NCBI RefSeq assembly: GCF_000696575.1
Contig: NZ_JMSQ01000011.1
Span: 62,001 to 126,000, forward strand
DNA length: 64,000 nucleotides
Direction: 5' to 3'
DNA from: Siccibacter colletis
Lineage (GTDB): Bacteria > Pseudomonadota > Gammaproteobacteria > Enterobacterales > Enterobacteriaceae
Below the pieces are notes generated by a model, which was not told where the DNA came from, made no database searches, and worked only from the letters and a program-made list of their open reading frames with translations. Both the position numbers and the translations under genes were made by a program. Shown here one piece after another: positions 8,960 to 16,720 of the stretch; within the stretch, counting starts at the first letter, position 1, and each line of letters starts with the position of its first letter.

Positions 8960-10738
8960 GTGCGCATCGCCACTATTACCAACATTGCTTATATCGCTAC
9001 GGTACTTCTGACCCTGTCGTCAGGGGTGTCGCTGTTTATGGCGTCGAATGCCGAACGCACCGAGCGTGACGCGGTGCAGCAGAGCCGGGTGTTTGATGCC
9101 CTGACCCAGGAGTTAGAAAAAGAGGCGTTCTCCCTTACTGAGCTGGCGCGTCAGGCGGCAATCCACCCGCAGGGTGACGATATCCAGGCCTGGAAAACGA
9201 CGCTGGCCGAGGACAAGCGTAAGGAAAAACATCTGGCGTCGTTGCAGGATGTTGGCGCCTCGACGGAAGAGCTGATGCTGCTCCAGCGCGCGCTGACGGT
9301 GCTGGATGCGCTGGAGGAGGAGCAGGGGACGGCGATCGCATCGATCGAGGCGGGGCAGCGCGAAGCGGCCATCAGCCTGCTGTTCAGCCGGGAGTATGAG
9401 GCGCAGCTTGGCCAGGTAGAAAGCCACTTCGAGCACTTCCGCAGCCTGCTTGATCAGCGTACCGATGCTGCCGTTGCCGAGGCCACGCAGCTCTCCCAGC
9501 GCCTGCGCACCCTGTCTGAGGTCATGGTGGGCCTGACCGCGCTGCTGTTCCTGTTTGTGCTGGGTTTTATCATCCGCCATCGCATTCTGCGCCCGGTGAT
9601 CACCCTCAGCGATGTGGTGAACCGGCTTGCTACGCAGGATTATGCGGTGCAGACCCCAACCCTGGCCCACGTCGATGAAATCGGTGATATGGCACAGGCC
9701 ATCAGCATCTTTCGCGAGAACGGCCTCGCCAGACAGCGCCTTGAGCAGGAGCGCGACGCCGACTGGGAGACGCGCAAGCTGCTGGCGCGCATGACGCGGC
9801 GCTTGCAGGGGTGCGACTCCTGGGGCGACATCATCATGGCGACCACCGTTTTCGCGCCGAATATCATTCCCGGTGCCGGAGGACGGCTCTATATCCTTGA
9901 TGAGCAGGCCAACACCATGCGCTGCGTCGCCCGCTGGCTGTTATCCCCCAGCGACCAAGAGTCCTTTCCCCCTGACCAGTGCTGGGCGCTCAAGCGTGGG
10001 CACCTGCACAGCCCGCTGCGTGACGCGGTGGATATGCCCTGCACCCACGTGCCTGCGGAGGCTGCGCATCTGGCAATCTGCGTGCCGTTGATAGCCCAGA
10101 ATAAGATTATCGGGCTGCTGTCGTTCCTGAACCACGATACCGGGCGGGAGCTGCCCTATATCTATATTGAACTGATGGGAGAGACCCTTGCGCTGGCGCT
10201 GGCGAACCAGAAGCTGCGTGATTCGCTGACGAAGAAAGCGGCGTTCGATGCCCTGACCGGCATGCGCAACCGCACCGATTTTGAGGAGACGTTGCAGATG
10301 GCGCTGGCACAGGCGAAAGCAACGCAAAGCGTGCTGAGCTGCATGATGCTCGACATCGATCACTTCAAAAAGCTCAACGATACCTGGGGCCATGAGGCCG
10401 GGGATAAAGTGCTGACGGAGGTCGCGGCACTGGTTACCGCCAGCCTGAAGGGCAACGGCACGGCGTTCCGCTACGGCGGCGAAGAGTTCCTGATTATTTT
10501 GCCGGACGTCGATGAGGCGCAGGCTGTCGCCCTGGCCGAAGAGATCCTGCATAACGTTGCAGGCCACCGCGTGCTGTACGATGCGCGCCAGATCGGCCCG
10601 GTGTCGATATCTATCGGTCTGGCGGTGTGGCCGCATCATGCCAGAGCGGATAACCTGGTGCGTGCCGCCGATCTGGCGCTCTATCATGCCAAAGAGAACG
10701 GGCGCGGCCAGATTCGGGTGGCGCGTAAGGCGGGATGA
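8960..10738 (+). CDS. Membrane HAMP-GAF-GGDEF protein, probable diguanylate cyclase
   Basis: The 592-residue protein starts at GTG and has a first membrane helix at about 7-27, a periplasmic helical region with coiled-coil character to about 185, a second helix (VMVGLTALLFLFVLGFII), a HAMP linker to about 260, a GAF-like domain at about 275-410, and a GGDEF domain to the end. The active-site loop is RYGGEEFLI near residue 505, and LDIDHFKKLNDTWGHEAGD is intact, so it should make cyclic-di-GMP from GTP. The inhibitory RxxD site before GGEEF is absent. It would respond to a periplasmic and a cytosolic cue, both unknown. Its stop lies only 3 nt from that of the convergent regulator gene. Confidence 0.9.
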   Translation: MRIATITNIAYIATVLLTLSSGVSLFMASNAERTERDAVQQSRVFDALTQELEKEAFSLTELARQAAIHPQGDDIQAWKTTLAEDKRKEKHLASLQDVGASTEELMLLQRALTVLDALEEEQGTAIASIEAGQREAAISLLFSREYEAQLGQVESHFEHFRSLLDQRTDAAVAEATQLSQRLRTLSEVMVGLTALLFLFVLGFIIRHRILRPVITLSDVVNRLATQDYAVQTPTLAHVDEIGDMAQAISIFRENGLARQRLEQERDADWETRKLLARMTRRLQGCDSWGDIIMATTVFAPNIIPGAGGRLYILDEQANTMRCVARWLLSPSDQESFPPDQCWALKRGHLHSPLRDAVDMPCTHVPAEAAHLAICVPLIAQNKIIGLLSFLNHDTGRELPYIYIELMGETLALALANQKLRDSLTKKAAFDALTGMRNRTDFEETLQMALAQAKATQSVLSCMMLDIDHFKKLNDTWGHEAGDKVLTEVAALVTASLKGNGTAFRYGGEEFLIILPDVDEAQAVALAEEILHNVAGHRVLYDARQIGPVSISIGLAVWPHHARADNLVRAADLALYHAKENGRGQIRVARKAG

Positions 10739-10741
10739 TGG

Positions 10742-11242
10742 TCAGGATGCGCCCGCGCTGGCTGGCTGACAATTCTCACACAGCACGCTGATTTCAATTG
10801 CTTTTTTATCAATGACGTTGCCTGCTCCGAGCACGCTGTCTTCAATTTTTTTCTCACAGAACGGATCGATAAACTCATGTACTGAACCACAGCCTGAGCA
10901 CACCATAAACAGGCAGAGGCGCTGCGACGAGTGCGGGGAGCGGGCAAAAAATTTGCTCTGGCTATCGATTTTGACTACCAGGCCGAGGCGAAGCAGATAG
11001 TCGAGGGCGCGGTAAACGGTGGCGGGCCTGGCATTCGGACTGTATGTTTTTAACGCTTCAAGCAACACATACGCCCCCACGCCCTGATTACCCGCGCGGC
11101 GAACAAACAGATAGATCATCTGCCGCGGTCTGGTAAAGCGCTGTGCGATACGATCGTGTTCAAGGATCAGCCGTTCCAGCTCCGCCTGTTCCTGGCGGGT
11201 AACGTTTAATTCCATGTCTGAGACACGCTGCTGTATCAGCAT
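10742..11242 (-). CDS. Zur-like Fur-family regulator with an altered sensing site
   Basis: The 166-residue protein has a winged helix with RPATVYRALDYLLRLGLV near residues 72-89, close to the Zur DNA-recognition segment. The structural zinc site is intact: CSGC at 115-118 and CENC at 155-158. By my alignment to E. coli Zur (constant offset of 12 over the C-terminal half), the regulatory zinc ligands His77, Cys88 and His96 become Val90, Ala100 and Arg108, while Glu111 is kept as Glu123. His104, Cys110 and His122 lie nearby and might substitute. GGGGGA sits four bases before the ATG. It lies beside the azt zinc genes and a Zur-box-like site. It is probably a second Zur-like protein; the usual zur locus is not in this window. 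Confidence 0.85.
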   Translation of the reverse strand: MLIQQRVSDMELNVTRQEQAELERLILEHDRIAQRFTRPRQMIYLFVRRAGNQGVGAYVLLEALKTYSPNARPATVYRALDYLLRLGLVVKIDSQSKFFARSPHSSQRLCLFMVCSGCGSVHEFIDPFCEKKIEDSVLGAGNVIDKKAIEISVLCENCQPASAGAS

Positions 11243-11371
11243 ATTTTCCCCCGCTACCGGTTTAACCTTGCCGCTGCATGGCGCAGGGTCCGTCCGGTGA
11301 TGATCTACGATGTCGGATCGCTGTCTGTCTTTGCTGCGTTACGACCCAAGTGATGTAGAAATGGCATACCC

Positions 11372-11390
11372 TGTGTTATAACGTAACAAA
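11372..11390. promoter_or_regulatory. Zur-box-like operator over a promoter -10
   Basis: TGTTA-TAACG-TAACA at 11374-11388 shares its central 15 bases with the Zur box before aztA and fits the enteric Zur pattern. It overlaps a TATAAC -10 candidate at 11377-11382, about 60 bases before the small exported protein gene and about 130 bases before the divergent regulator gene. It could repress either or both under zinc sufficiency. Confidence 0.7.
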
Positions 11391-11441
11391 ATCGGCGCAA
11401 CGCCCTCTGGTGGCAGAGAGAGGCACGTTCAGGAGCAGAGC

Positions 11442-11690
11442 ATGAACATCACAAAGGTACTGGCAGTATCGCTTTCAGTTGTCTCGGGCAGTGCAATGGC
11501 CTTTCAAGCCAATGACCGTAGCCCGACTGAATCAAACCAACCGCTTCAACGCCTTGAGAGCCAGGCTTTCAGCTCGTATTCTCAGCATGCCTCAGCGCTT
11601 CAGGCCCCATTCGCTGGCACCTGCTCTGCGCTGCCGCTAAACGGCTGCGGCTGCGCATTTTGCGCCATGCTGCGCAGCCAGCGGATGTAA
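11442..11690 (+). CDS. Small exported Cys-rich protein, probably zinc-regulated
   Basis: The 82-residue protein has a clear Sec signal peptide (MNITKVLAVSLSVVSGSAMA, cleavage after AMA), giving a mature chain of about 62 residues. The middle is polar and low in structure-forming residues; the C-terminus holds four Cys in C-x7-C-x-C-x2-C (GTCSALPLNGCGCAFC), followed by AMLRSQRM. AGGAGCAGAGC precedes the ATG, and a strong terminator follows 12 nt after the stop, so it is a complete monocistronic unit. The Zur-like box in its promoter and the azt operon next door suggest a periplasmic metal-binding or stress role. I do not recognise the family. Confidence 0.75.
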   Translation: MNITKVLAVSLSVVSGSAMAFQANDRSPTESNQPLQRLESQAFSSYSQHASALQAPFAGTCSALPLNGCGCAFCAMLRSQRM

Positions 11691-11702
11691 TGTCTCTCTC
11701 TT

Positions 11703-11734
11703 AAAAACGGCCTGATGACTCAGGCCGTTTTTTT
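11703..11734. terminator. Bidirectional intrinsic terminator
   Basis: ACGGCCTGA and TCAGGCCGT form a perfect 9-bp stem with a TGAC loop, flanked by AAAAA on the left and TTTTTTT on the right. It ends both the small exported protein transcript and the convergent azt operon transcript. Confidence 0.9.
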
Positions 11735-11735
11735 A

Positions 11736-12986
11736 TCACTCTGCTTTATGGTCTGCGTCGTGATGGTCGTGATGATGTTCTCCTCCGTGCATTTTGCCGG
11801 AGCCGCCTACCGCCACGATGTTAAACGGGTGACCTTCCACGCTAATCGCCTTGCCCTCTTTCAGATCGGCGGCGTTCAGCACGTGAATTTTGCTCTGCAG
11901 CGGATCGGTGATGAAGATGTTGTCTTCAGCAACCGCAATACGCGGACGCGGATCGTTCCAGTGGCCGTCCATAGAGTACGGCTCGGTCACGCGCACCGAT
12001 TTAGTAATTTCGCCTTTCAGCACGTCAATCTGATTCAGCTTGCCGTCTTCGGTGAAGACGTAAGCGTATTTCGGGCGTACCGGGTCGACAGCGAAATGCA
12101 CCCGGCGGGTCGGGAGCTGCACCAGGCGGAAGCTCTGCGCGTCGCTCGGGTCGATGAGCACAATGCGGTCCGGGCCGTAGTTGCCGATGAAGTACTGCAT
12201 CCCTTTGCCGCCGATAAGCGTCGAGACGCTCCCTTTCGGCAACGCGCTGGAGTAAGGCAGATGACGGATTTCCGGCGTATCGCCTTTCTGGGTCACCAGC
12301 AGCAGGCCGGTTTCACAGGAGAGCGCATAGGTATCACCGGAGCCGGCCGAGCCGTGCAGGCCAGGACAGGCAATGTCGTTACCGACTTTTTTGCCGTCCA
12401 GGCCCACGATGCGCGCGCCAACCGGGCGTTCAGAGGCATCGTCCGGATTGGGAATCGAGACCACAGCATAGTTATCGTACGGTACGGCTACGCCGCGATG
12501 CGGTGCAACCACATCCACCTTTTTCGCATCGCTTTTGCCGTCCTGCACCGCCGCTTCGCTGTACACCAGGGCGTAGCGCTCGCCGTCAAACCACTGGGCA
12601 ACCTTCCCCTGGCGCTCAACAAAGTGGCCCGGTTTCTGGCCAGTGAACTGGGTGCTGAGCATTTTTGCTGGATCGACATCAATATCAGCGTGATCGCCGT
12701 GATCGTGGAAGGCGATGCCGGAGGCGATAGTGGACACCGTACCGGCGCTGCCCTGTACCGCAAACACCGTCGCGCCGCTTTCGCTGCGATAGAGCGAGGC
12801 CGGGCCTTTCACGGTGAAGGTATTCAGCGTGTCGCCATCAAGGGCATCGATCACGTTGACCACCGGCTTGTCATGATCGGCAACAAACAGACGCCAGGCG
12901 GTGACGTCTTCTTCCGCGGCCGTAGCGGAACCGGCTGCGCCCAGCAGGATGGCCGCGATGGACAGCGGTAATAACAGCTTCTTCAT
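11736..12986 (-). CDS. aztD: Periplasmic zinc metallochaperone AztD
   Basis: From ATG 12986 (GGAG before it) the protein has 416 residues with a signal peptide (MKKLLLPLSIAAILLGAAGS). The mature chain has the repeated sheet pattern of a beta-propeller. A His/Asp-rich stretch, FHDHGDHADID near residue 120, and a His-rich tail HGGEHHHDHHDADHKAE are likely zinc sites. This matches AztD, which in Paracoccus and Citrobacter hands zinc to the binding protein AztC in the periplasm. It is the last gene of aztABCD, 28 nt after aztC, and ends at the shared terminator. The longer in-frame upstream ATG (13055) lies inside aztC and lacks a leader, so I reject it. Confidence 0.9.
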   Translation of the reverse strand: MKKLLLPLSIAAILLGAAGSATAAEEDVTAWRLFVADHDKPVVNVIDALDGDTLNTFTVKGPASLYRSESGATVFAVQGSAGTVSTIASGIAFHDHGDHADIDVDPAKMLSTQFTGQKPGHFVERQGKVAQWFDGERYALVYSEAAVQDGKSDAKKVDVVAPHRGVAVPYDNYAVVSIPNPDDASERPVGARIVGLDGKKVGNDIACPGLHGSAGSGDTYALSCETGLLLVTQKGDTPEIRHLPYSSALPKGSVSTLIGGKGMQYFIGNYGPDRIVLIDPSDAQSFRLVQLPTRRVHFAVDPVRPKYAYVFTEDGKLNQIDVLKGEITKSVRVTEPYSMDGHWNDPRPRIAVAEDNIFITDPLQSKIHVLNAADLKEGKAISVEGHPFNIVAVGGSGKMHGGEHHHDHHDADHKAE

Positions 12987-13014
12987 GGGGATCTCCATTA
13001 GCAAATAGTCCGGG

Positions 13015-13968
13015 TTAAGGTTTAACGGCGGAATCGGGGGAAGCGGTGGCAGCAACCAGCGCGGACACCAGGGTGCTGGCGTTGTGCTGCATCATGTCGA
13101 TATAGGTGGCAGCAGGGCCTTCAGTGCCGGAAAGCGCATCGGAATAGAGCACACCGGAAACCGGCAGCCCGGCTTCGGAGGCAATTTGTTCCACCAGCCG
13201 CGGGTTAGAAATGTTCTCGGCGAACACCGCCGCGGCGTGGTTTTTCTTTATCTCGCGCAGAATCCCCGCCACGTCGGCGGCTGAGGCCTCGGACTCGGTT
13301 GATACGCCCTGCGGGGATAAAAAGTGGATGCCGTGATCTTCTTCGAAGTAGCGGAAGGCGTTGTGACCCACCACCACGGTGCGGTGCGCGTCGGGAAGGC
13401 GGGCGATCTCGCTATCAATTTTTTCTGCCAGCGCCGCCAGCTTTTCGTCGTAGGCGCGGGCGTTGGCCTGGTAGCTGTCGCAGCCGGATTTATCTGCCGC
13501 GCAGAACGCAGCGGTGATGTTTTTCACATACGTGCGGGCATTGGTAATGGATTGCCAGGCGTGAGGGTCGAAGGGGGCCGCGTGAAACACCGCTTTGCCG
13601 TTGTAAAAGTGGTAGTGACCGCCCGCCGGATCGCGCAGGATCGCCGCGCCTTTACTCACTTCCGTCACCGGCGCAGTGCTTTCACTGGCCTGAATCAGAC
13701 GGGTGATAAAGCCCTCAAACTGCAGACCGTTAATCAGAATGACATCGGCTTTCGCCATCGCAATGGCATCCGCCGGGGAAGGCTCATAGACGTGCGCATC
13801 GCTGTCCGGGCCGACGAGGGTGCGTAGCTCGATACGATCCTGACCAATATTCTTCGCCATATCGCCGAGGATAGAAAAGCTGGCGATGACGTTGAGCTTA
13901 GCGCTGGCCTGTAGAGGGGCCGTCAGAGCCAGCAGGGCAGCGACCGCAAGCGGCGTAATGATTCTCAT
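13015..13968 (-). CDS. aztC: Periplasmic zinc-binding protein AztC
   Basis: The 317-residue protein has a signal peptide (MRIITPLAVAALLALTAPLQ, then ASA-KLNV) and is a cluster A-I metal-binding protein like ZnuA. Likely zinc ligands are His in DSDAHVYEPSP, His in PFDPHAWQS, His in VVVGHNAFRYF and an Asp near YSDALSG; a short His-containing loop (GGHYHFYNGKAVFHAAPFD) takes the place of the long ZnuA His loop. It delivers zinc to AztB and receives it from AztD. It begins 6 nt after the aztB stop. Two Cys (FCAADKSGC) may form a disulphide. Confidence 0.9.
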   Translation of the reverse strand: MRIITPLAVAALLALTAPLQASAKLNVIASFSILGDMAKNIGQDRIELRTLVGPDSDAHVYEPSPADAIAMAKADVILINGLQFEGFITRLIQASESTAPVTEVSKGAAILRDPAGGHYHFYNGKAVFHAAPFDPHAWQSITNARTYVKNITAAFCAADKSGCDSYQANARAYDEKLAALAEKIDSEIARLPDAHRTVVVGHNAFRYFEEDHGIHFLSPQGVSTESEASAADVAGILREIKKNHAAAVFAENISNPRLVEQIASEAGLPVSGVLYSDALSGTEGPAATYIDMMQHNASTLVSALVAATASPDSAVKP

Positions 13969-13974
13969 GGTGAT

Positions 13975-14859
13975 TTACTCCGTGCGCGCAGGGCGCGTTT
14001 TAGAAAAAGCGGGGCGACGGCTATTTTTCACCAGCGCAAGGGCGGTGGAGACCAGATAGCCCACCCCGCTGGCAAGAATGATGGCCGGGCCTGAAGGCAG
14101 GGAATAGTGGTATGAAAACAGCAGGCCGATGACGCAGGCCGTCATGCCGAGCAGGACCGCAGCGCAGCAGAGGGTGATGACGCGCCGGGTCCAGAAGCGG
14201 GCCGTCACCGCCGGAAGGATCATCAGCCCGACGGAGAGCAGCGTGCCCAGCGCCTGATAGCCCGCCACCAGGTTCATCACCACCAGCGCCAGAAACAGGA
14301 AGTGGACCGGCGAGCCAAGCTTCGACACGGCGCGCAGGAACAGCGGGTCCAGACATTCGGCGATCAGCGCGCGCCACAGCAGGATCAGCGCGATCAGTGA
14401 AATTACCGACACCGAGGCGATCAGCGCCAGCGCATCGGCATTCAGCGCCAGTACGGTGCCGAACAGCACGTGCATCAGATCGACGCTCGACCCGCGCAGC
14501 GAGACGATCAGCACGCCGAGCGCCAGCGAGATCAGGTAAAACGCCGCCATTGAGGCATCTTCTTTTTGCACCGTCAGGCGCGAGACGATCCCGGCGCCGA
14601 TAGCGACAATCAGCCCGGCCACCAGCCCGCCGAGGGTCATTGGCACGATCTCCAGCCCGTAGAGCAGAAAGCCAAATGCCGCCCCCGGCAGCACGGCGTG
14701 GGACATGGCATCGCCCACCAGGCTCATGCGTCTGAGGGTCAGGAATACCCCCACCGGACAGGCGCTGAGCGCCAGCAGCAGCGACCCCATCAGGGCACGG
14801 CGCATAAAGCCGAATTCAACGAAGGGATTAATCAGCACGTCATACAGCCAGGCCATCAT
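13975..14859 (-). CDS. aztB: Zinc ABC transporter permease AztB
   Basis: The 294-residue protein is a multi-spanning membrane protein of the ZnuB/MntB family, with about eight hydrophobic segments. LTLRRMSLVGDAMSHAVLPGAAFGF near residues 40-65 is the family's conserved entry segment containing the D-x-x-S-H-A-V-L-P motif. The C-terminus is short and basic. Its ATG overlaps the aztA stop by four bases, so the two are translated together. Function as the zinc channel follows from the operon with aztA, aztC and aztD. Confidence 0.9.
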   Translation of the reverse strand: MMAWLYDVLINPFVEFGFMRRALMGSLLLALSACPVGVFLTLRRMSLVGDAMSHAVLPGAAFGFLLYGLEIVPMTLGGLVAGLIVAIGAGIVSRLTVQKEDASMAAFYLISLALGVLIVSLRGSSVDLMHVLFGTVLALNADALALIASVSVISLIALILLWRALIAECLDPLFLRAVSKLGSPVHFLFLALVVMNLVAGYQALGTLLSVGLMILPAVTARFWTRRVITLCCAAVLLGMTACVIGLLFSYHYSLPSGPAIILASGVGYLVSTALALVKNSRRPAFSKTRPARTE

Positions 14860-15605
14860 CGACCTCCTGCCGCGAATCGCGCCGGCTCATGCTGACAAAA
14901 CGCGGGCGGCGCCTGACGGGCGCGCATCACCCACTGGGTTTCTCCCCAGGCCACCAGCGTGCCGTTGACCATCAGGGTTTCGGGAAAGTGTCGGCTGACC
15001 AGTTCGGGATCGTGGATCACCACGATGACCGTGCGCGCCTGGGAATGCCAGCGTTTAATCAGCTCCAGCATGGCCTGTACCGTGGCGGCATCGATGGCGT
15101 TGAACGGCTCATCCAGCAAAATGATGCTGGCATCCTGGACCATCACCCGCGCAAACAGGGCGCGCTGAAACTGGCCGCCGGAGAGGGCGCTGAGCGGTTT
15201 TTTTTCCATACCCGCCAGGCCGACCGCGACCAGAGACTCGGCGATGCGCAGACGATCTTCGCGCCGGTGACGGCGCAGCAGACCGCGGTCCTGCCACAGC
15301 CCGAGGGATACCAGATCGTGCACGTTGGCCGGAAAGCTGCGATCCAGCTCGGAAATCTGCGGCAGGTAAGCGATACGGGCATCCGCCGCGGTGCGGCAGG
15401 AACCCGACTGCGGTTGCAGAATGCCGGCGATGCCTTTCAGCAGGGTCGATTTTCCCGAGCCGTTCGGCCCAACCACAGCGGTGAGGGAGCCTGCGCGTAC
15501 CGAGCCGGTAATGGCGTTCAGGGCCGTATGGCCTTCGTAGCCCAGCGTCAAGTCTTCAAGGTGTACTGCAATGTCCGTCATCTCATTACGGTCCATAATA
15601 TTCAT
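14856..15605 (-). CDS. aztA: Zinc ABC transporter ATPase AztA
   Basis: The ATPase has Walker A GPNGSGKST, signature LSGGQFQRALFARV, Walker B IILLDEP and H-loop VIHD, and closely follows ZnuC/MntA-type metal ATPases. Several starts are possible: ATG at 15605, 15596 or 15581; longer frames to 15698 run through the promoter and are unlikely. The reverse-strand promoter (TTTACA at 15645-15640, TATAAC at 15623-15618) with an overlapping Zur box makes one of the three ATGs right, and the later ones give a more normal leader. It is the first gene of aztABCD. Confidence 0.88.
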   Translation of the reverse strand: MNIMDRNEMTDIAVHLEDLTLGYEGHTALNAITGSVRAGSLTAVVGPNGSGKSTLLKGIAGILQPQSGSCRTAADARIAYLPQISELDRSFPANVHDLVSLGLWQDRGLLRRHRREDRLRIAESLVAVGLAGMEKKPLSALSGGQFQRALFARVMVQDASIILLDEPFNAIDAATVQAMLELIKRWHSQARTVIVVIHDPELVSRHFPETLMVNGTLVAWGETQWVMRARQAPPAFCQHEPARFAAGGR

Positions 15606-15614
15606 TCTTTGCGA

Positions 15615-15645
15615 AATGTTATAACGTAACATTGCGCAATGTAAA
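15615..15645 (-). promoter_or_regulatory. Zur box and promoter of aztABCD
   Basis: AATGTTA-N5-TAACATT at 15615-15633 matches the enteric Zur consensus half-sites. On the reverse strand it covers the -10 TATAAC (15623-15618); the -35 TTTACA lies at 15645-15640 with a 16-bp spacer. Zinc-loaded Zur would block this promoter, so the operon should be induced when zinc is scarce. Confidence 0.85.
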
Positions 15646-15684
15646 CGTATAATACTTACCTCAGCGATAAACGCGTGAGGGCAG

Positions 15685-15716
15685 AATAAACGAGCCATCC
15701 CCGTGGCTTGTTTATT
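15685..15716. other. Long hairpin between aztA and the KilAC-type gene
   Basis: AATAAACGAGCCA and TGGCTTGTTTATT pair over 13 positions with one G-T wobble, around a 6-nt loop. It lies in the 329-base gene-free stretch 15606-15934, which also holds the azt promoter and the LexA-like box. The arms end in A/T-rich bases, so it could end transcripts arriving from either side, but no gene feeds into it here. Confidence 0.45.
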
Positions 15717-15852
15717 GACCAGCCAGCAGGAGCCAGTACGATCAATTCCTTTGGTTCATATATTCGTCCTGTCTCGCCAGCAACCACGCGGGCTGACGAT
15801 GGAAATTCATTTTTTCCCGTTACATGAATCGCTTAAATGTTGTGCTAAAAAG

Positions 15853-15872
15853 TACTGGATGTTTAACCAGTA
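15853..15872. promoter_or_regulatory. Candidate LexA (SOS) box
   Basis: TACTGG-ATGTTTAA-CCAGTA is a 20-bp site with perfect 6-bp inverted ends that keeps the CTG-N10-CAG core of LexA boxes (consensus CTGT-N8-ACAG). The two outer-core changes are T to G and A to C, seen singly in some weak natural boxes. It sits 63 bases before the KilAC-type gene. Confidence 0.5.
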
Positions 15873-15934
15873 AGGCGTATACTATTCGTACTGCCCGTGT
15901 GGGTGATGTTGTTAGTGAGTAAGTGGTGAAGCAT

Positions 15935-16642
15935 ATGATGATTCCATTTGAAAGCGTGACTTCTCTGGATCCGTCGGTGGCGATGAGTAGCCGTGAAATT
16001 GCCACATTGACAGGCGTAACCCACGGTGAGGTGAAGCGCATTATCAAAAGCCTCGAAACCGCGCAGCGTCTGTCGCAGCCGCTCAATGTGCTTGAGTCTG
16101 AGCGTGAAGATGACGTGCAGCAGGAGTTTTATCTGAACAAGCGGGATTCACTGCTGGCCGTGGCGCGTCTGTCGCCAGGCTTTACCGCCGCCGCGCTGGA
16201 TCGCTGGCAGGAGCGGGAGCAGCGCGCCAGTATCCCGGACTTTACCAATCCGGCGGCCGCGGCGCGTGCCTGGGCTGAGCAGTACGAAAAGCGCCAGCGT
16301 GCCGAACAGGCGCTGGCACAGACGGCCCCGAAAGCGAACTTCTTCGATCAGTACGTGCAGGTAGAAGAGGCGCTGGGCTTTCGCCAGCTGTGCAAGATGC
16401 TGAAGGCGAAAGAGCCGGAGTTCCGCCAGTTCCTGCTGGAGCGCAATATTATGTACCGCCTGAATGGTACCCTGACGCCGCATCGGCACTACATTCAGTC
16501 AGGCTACTTTACGCTGCGTTCCGGGGTGGGTGAAAACCTTCACACCTTCTCTCAGGCGCGTTTTACCGCGCGCGGTGTGAAGTGGGTGGCTGGCCTGTGG
16601 GCGACGCACCTGGCCGCGCGGCCAAACGGCGCTGCCGCCTGA
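15935..16642 (+). CDS. Orphan phage-antirepressor-like protein with KilAC domain
   Basis: From ATG 15935 the protein has 235 residues. The N-terminal part (MSSREIATLTGVTHGEVKRI) looks like a Rha/antirepressor helix-turn-helix module, the middle (residues about 95-140) is a coiled coil, and the C-terminal 110 residues match the KilAC/ANT domain of phage antirepressors (ALGFRQLCKMLKAKEPEFRQ, ending in TARGVKWVAGLW). No other phage gene is present within 15 kb on either side, so it looks domesticated. GGTGA lies 6 nt before the ATG; a GTG at 15923 is an alternative. The LexA-like box upstream suggests DNA-damage induction, as known for some prophage antirepressors. Confidence 0.8.
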   Translation: MMIPFESVTSLDPSVAMSSREIATLTGVTHGEVKRIIKSLETAQRLSQPLNVLESEREDDVQQEFYLNKRDSLLAVARLSPGFTAAALDRWQEREQRASIPDFTNPAAAARAWAEQYEKRQRAEQALAQTAPKANFFDQYVQVEEALGFRQLCKMLKAKEPEFRQFLLERNIMYRLNGTLTPHRHYIQSGYFTLRSGVGENLHTFSQARFTARGVKWVAGLWATHLAARPNGAAA

Positions 16643-16663
16643 TGCGCGGCGGTGTTATCGACA

Positions 16664-16712
16664 GGGCGCAGCGTTCAGCGTAGCCTGCGCCCGGTGCCCA
16701 GCGGAAGGGCAC
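16664..16712. terminator. Two adjacent hairpins between convergent genes
   Basis: GGGCGCAG/CTGCGCCC (16664-16692) and GTGCCC/GGGCAC (16694-16712) are inverted repeats in the 78-base gap between the convergent KilAC-type and lipoprotein genes. Neither has a strong T-run, so their terminating role is tentative. Confidence 0.4.
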
Positions 16713-16720
16713 TTTCAGTG

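Noticed and set aside
11715-12971. 418-codon frame antisense to aztD
   Set aside because: AztD is recognisable along its whole length and the antisense frame starts inside the shared terminator.
15853-16642. Prophage remnant
   Set aside because: Only one phage-like gene is present; no integrase, attachment repeats or structural genes are seen near it.
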